DNA of 64,000 nt from Microglena sp. YARC. Its lineage: Eukaryota > Chlorophyta > Chlorophyceae > Chlamydomonadales > Chlamydomonadaceae. Below are positions 62,873-64,000 of the stretch, in pieces. The stretch covers positions 124,253,786 to 124,317,785 of the forward strand of contig CM039462.1 of NCBI GenBank assembly GCA_022414725.1, written 5' to 3'. Positions within the stretch are counted from its first letter, which is position 1, and each line of letters starts with the position of its first letter. Below the pieces are notes generated by a model, which saw nothing but the letters and a program-made list of their open reading frames with translations, had not been told where the DNA came from and did no database searches. Position numbers and translations under genes: made by a program.

Positions 62873-64000
62873 ATGGTCCCACTTTATTTAATTGCACACA
62901 ATAATGCTCGACGCCGAATTAAGAGTCACATACTGGATCGAGTCAAATCCGGAGAATGCAAATGGGATTGGGGTCACTTGAGTGATAATCCATACCTGAC
63001 ATGGGACGTCGTGTCGAGTAACCCACACAAACCGTGGGATTGGCGTAAATTGTGCTTAAACCCCAATGTCGTCACGTGGGACGTTGTGTCGAGTAACCCG
63101 GACAACCCATGGGACTGGCATTTATTGAGTGCGAATCCCAGGGTAGCTACGTGGGATATTGTATCGAGTAACCCGGACAAACCATGGGATTGGTATTGGT
63201 TGAGCACAAACCCCAGTGTAGCCTCGTGTGACATTGTCTCGAGTAACCCGGACAAACAATGGGACTGGTGAGGATTGAGCACAAACCCCAGTGTAGACTC
63301 TTGGGACATCGTGTCGAGTAACCCGGACAAGCCGTGGAACTGGTGTGGATTGAGTGTAAACCCCGGGGTAGACACATGGGACATTGTCTCCAGTAACCCG
63401 GACAAACCATGGGATTGGTATTGGTTGAGCACAAACATCTGGGTAGCCACCTGGGACATTGTCTCGAGTAACCCGGACAAGCCCTGGAACTGGCGTGGAT
63501 TGAGTGCGAATCCCAGGGTAGCCACGTGGGACATTGTCTCGAGTAACCCGGACAAACCATGGGATTGGTATTGGTTGAGCACAAACCCCAGTGTAGCCTC
63601 GTGGGACATCGTGTCGAGTAACCCGGACAAGCCGTGGAACTGGAATGGATTGAGTGTAAACCCCGGGATAGCCACGTGGGATATTGTCTCCAGTAACCCG
63701 GACAAACAATGGGACTGGTGGGGATTGAGCACAAACCCCAGTGTAGCCTCGTGGGACATCGTGTCGAGTAACCCGGACAAGCCGTGGAACTGGCGTGGAT
63801 TGAGTGTAAACCCCGGGATAGCCACCTGGGACATTGTCTCCAGTAACCCGGACAAACCATGGGATTGGCGTTGGTTGAGCACAAAAATCATGGTAGCCAC
63901 CTGGGACATTGTATCGAGTAACCCGGAAAAGTCCTGGAACTGGCGTGGATTGAGTGCGAATCCCAGGGTAGCCACGTGGGATATTGTTGTGACGAACCAG
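62873..64000 (+). pseudogene. 25-residue 'NPDKPWDW' tandem-repeat protein gene, runs off window
   Basis: From ATG 62873 (MVPLYLIAHNNARRRIKSHILDRVKSG) a short basic N-terminus leads into about 14 units of 25 residues, consensus ATWDIVSSNPDKPWDWYWLSTNPSV (75-bp period, for example 63143 and 63218), three Trp per unit. One Trp codon has become TGA at 63269-63271 (sister units read tggTGGgga); after it the frame stays open to the window's end. This may be a nonsense mutation, or readthrough/recoding. The repeat resembles Trp-rich WDxVxxNP repeats in large DNA viruses, from memory and not verified. The start is chosen over upstream frames because those are antisense to the small gene. Confidence 0.6.

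Noticed and set aside
62974..63975. 333-codon minus-strand frame (and two others) across the 75-bp repeats
   Set aside because: Same cause: a 75-bp period keeps all frames open. The plus frame has a sensible N-terminus and promoter-side pairing.

Overview
The window looks like a draft eukaryotic scaffold carrying a large-DNA-virus-like accessory region (an endogenous giant-virus segment), or less likely such a virus with captured genes. The viral-type content is large families of F-box proteins with ankyrin-like or leucine-rich repeats, two Fanzor (eukaryotic TnpB-like) genes plus several remnants, a Tc1/IS630 transposase, a GCS-like carboxylate-amine ligase and a GT-A-like glycosyltransferase. 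The eukaryotic content is a spliced JmjC-like gene and satellite DNA beside an exactly 1000-base N gap. A brown-alga or other stramenopile host with a phaeovirus-like insertion would fit, but this is inference; nothing here fixes the species.

Layout. 1-37.4 kb: a one-directional array of about 16 copies of one gene, with an N-terminal F-box-like domain followed by 4 to about 16 ankyrin-like repeats of 37 residues (111 bp). The most complete are E (11770), F (13129), G (14842), I (18562) and J (20427); B is nearly intact; A, C, D, H, K and L are broken by nonsense codons or indels. A TA-flanked element with an IS630/Tc1 transposase and a Fanzor, both broken, sits in the 3' flank of copy A (1865-5143). 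The array contains a segmental duplication of about 13.2 kb (C-D-E-F at 7.2-14.4 kb against J-K-L-M at 20.4-29.4 kb) and a third partial copy (29.7-37.4 kb). From about 24.7 kb, and heavily from 26.5 to 37.4 kb, single-base indels accumulate in the manner of unpolished long reads, so broken frames there are probably technical.

37.4-46.0 kb: gene-poor, with a Fanzor remnant, the N gap, and several minisatellites and microsatellites. 46.1-49.4 kb: a multi-exon gene with a JmjC-like oxygenase domain, then a convergent gene for a HicB-like protein. 49.7-54.6 kb: two F-box/LRR genes, each divergent from a small gene of unknown function (one copy reduced to a stub), with Fanzor remnants between. 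54.7-60.0 kb: transposon-end debris, a GCS-like amidoligase, and a second Fanzor with a SAP-like N-terminus and one frameshift before RuvC-III. 60.1-64 kb: a glycosyltransferase-like gene, degenerate ORFs, an F-box stub, a third copy of the small gene, and a tandem-repeat gene with a 25-residue 'NPDKPWDW' unit that runs off the window.

The most interesting signal is a palindromic element of about 160 bp, with arms reading GGGNGTTCCTGCCTCCCGG, that lies upstream of most F-box/ankyrin genes and, in the opposite orientation, immediately upstream of both Fanzor genes. It links the two gene families through a shared mobile or regulatory module. The array itself looks like a recombining reservoir of binding specificities: within each 37-residue unit the sequence is nearly invariant except for a short cluster corresponding to the ankyrin finger and inner helix.
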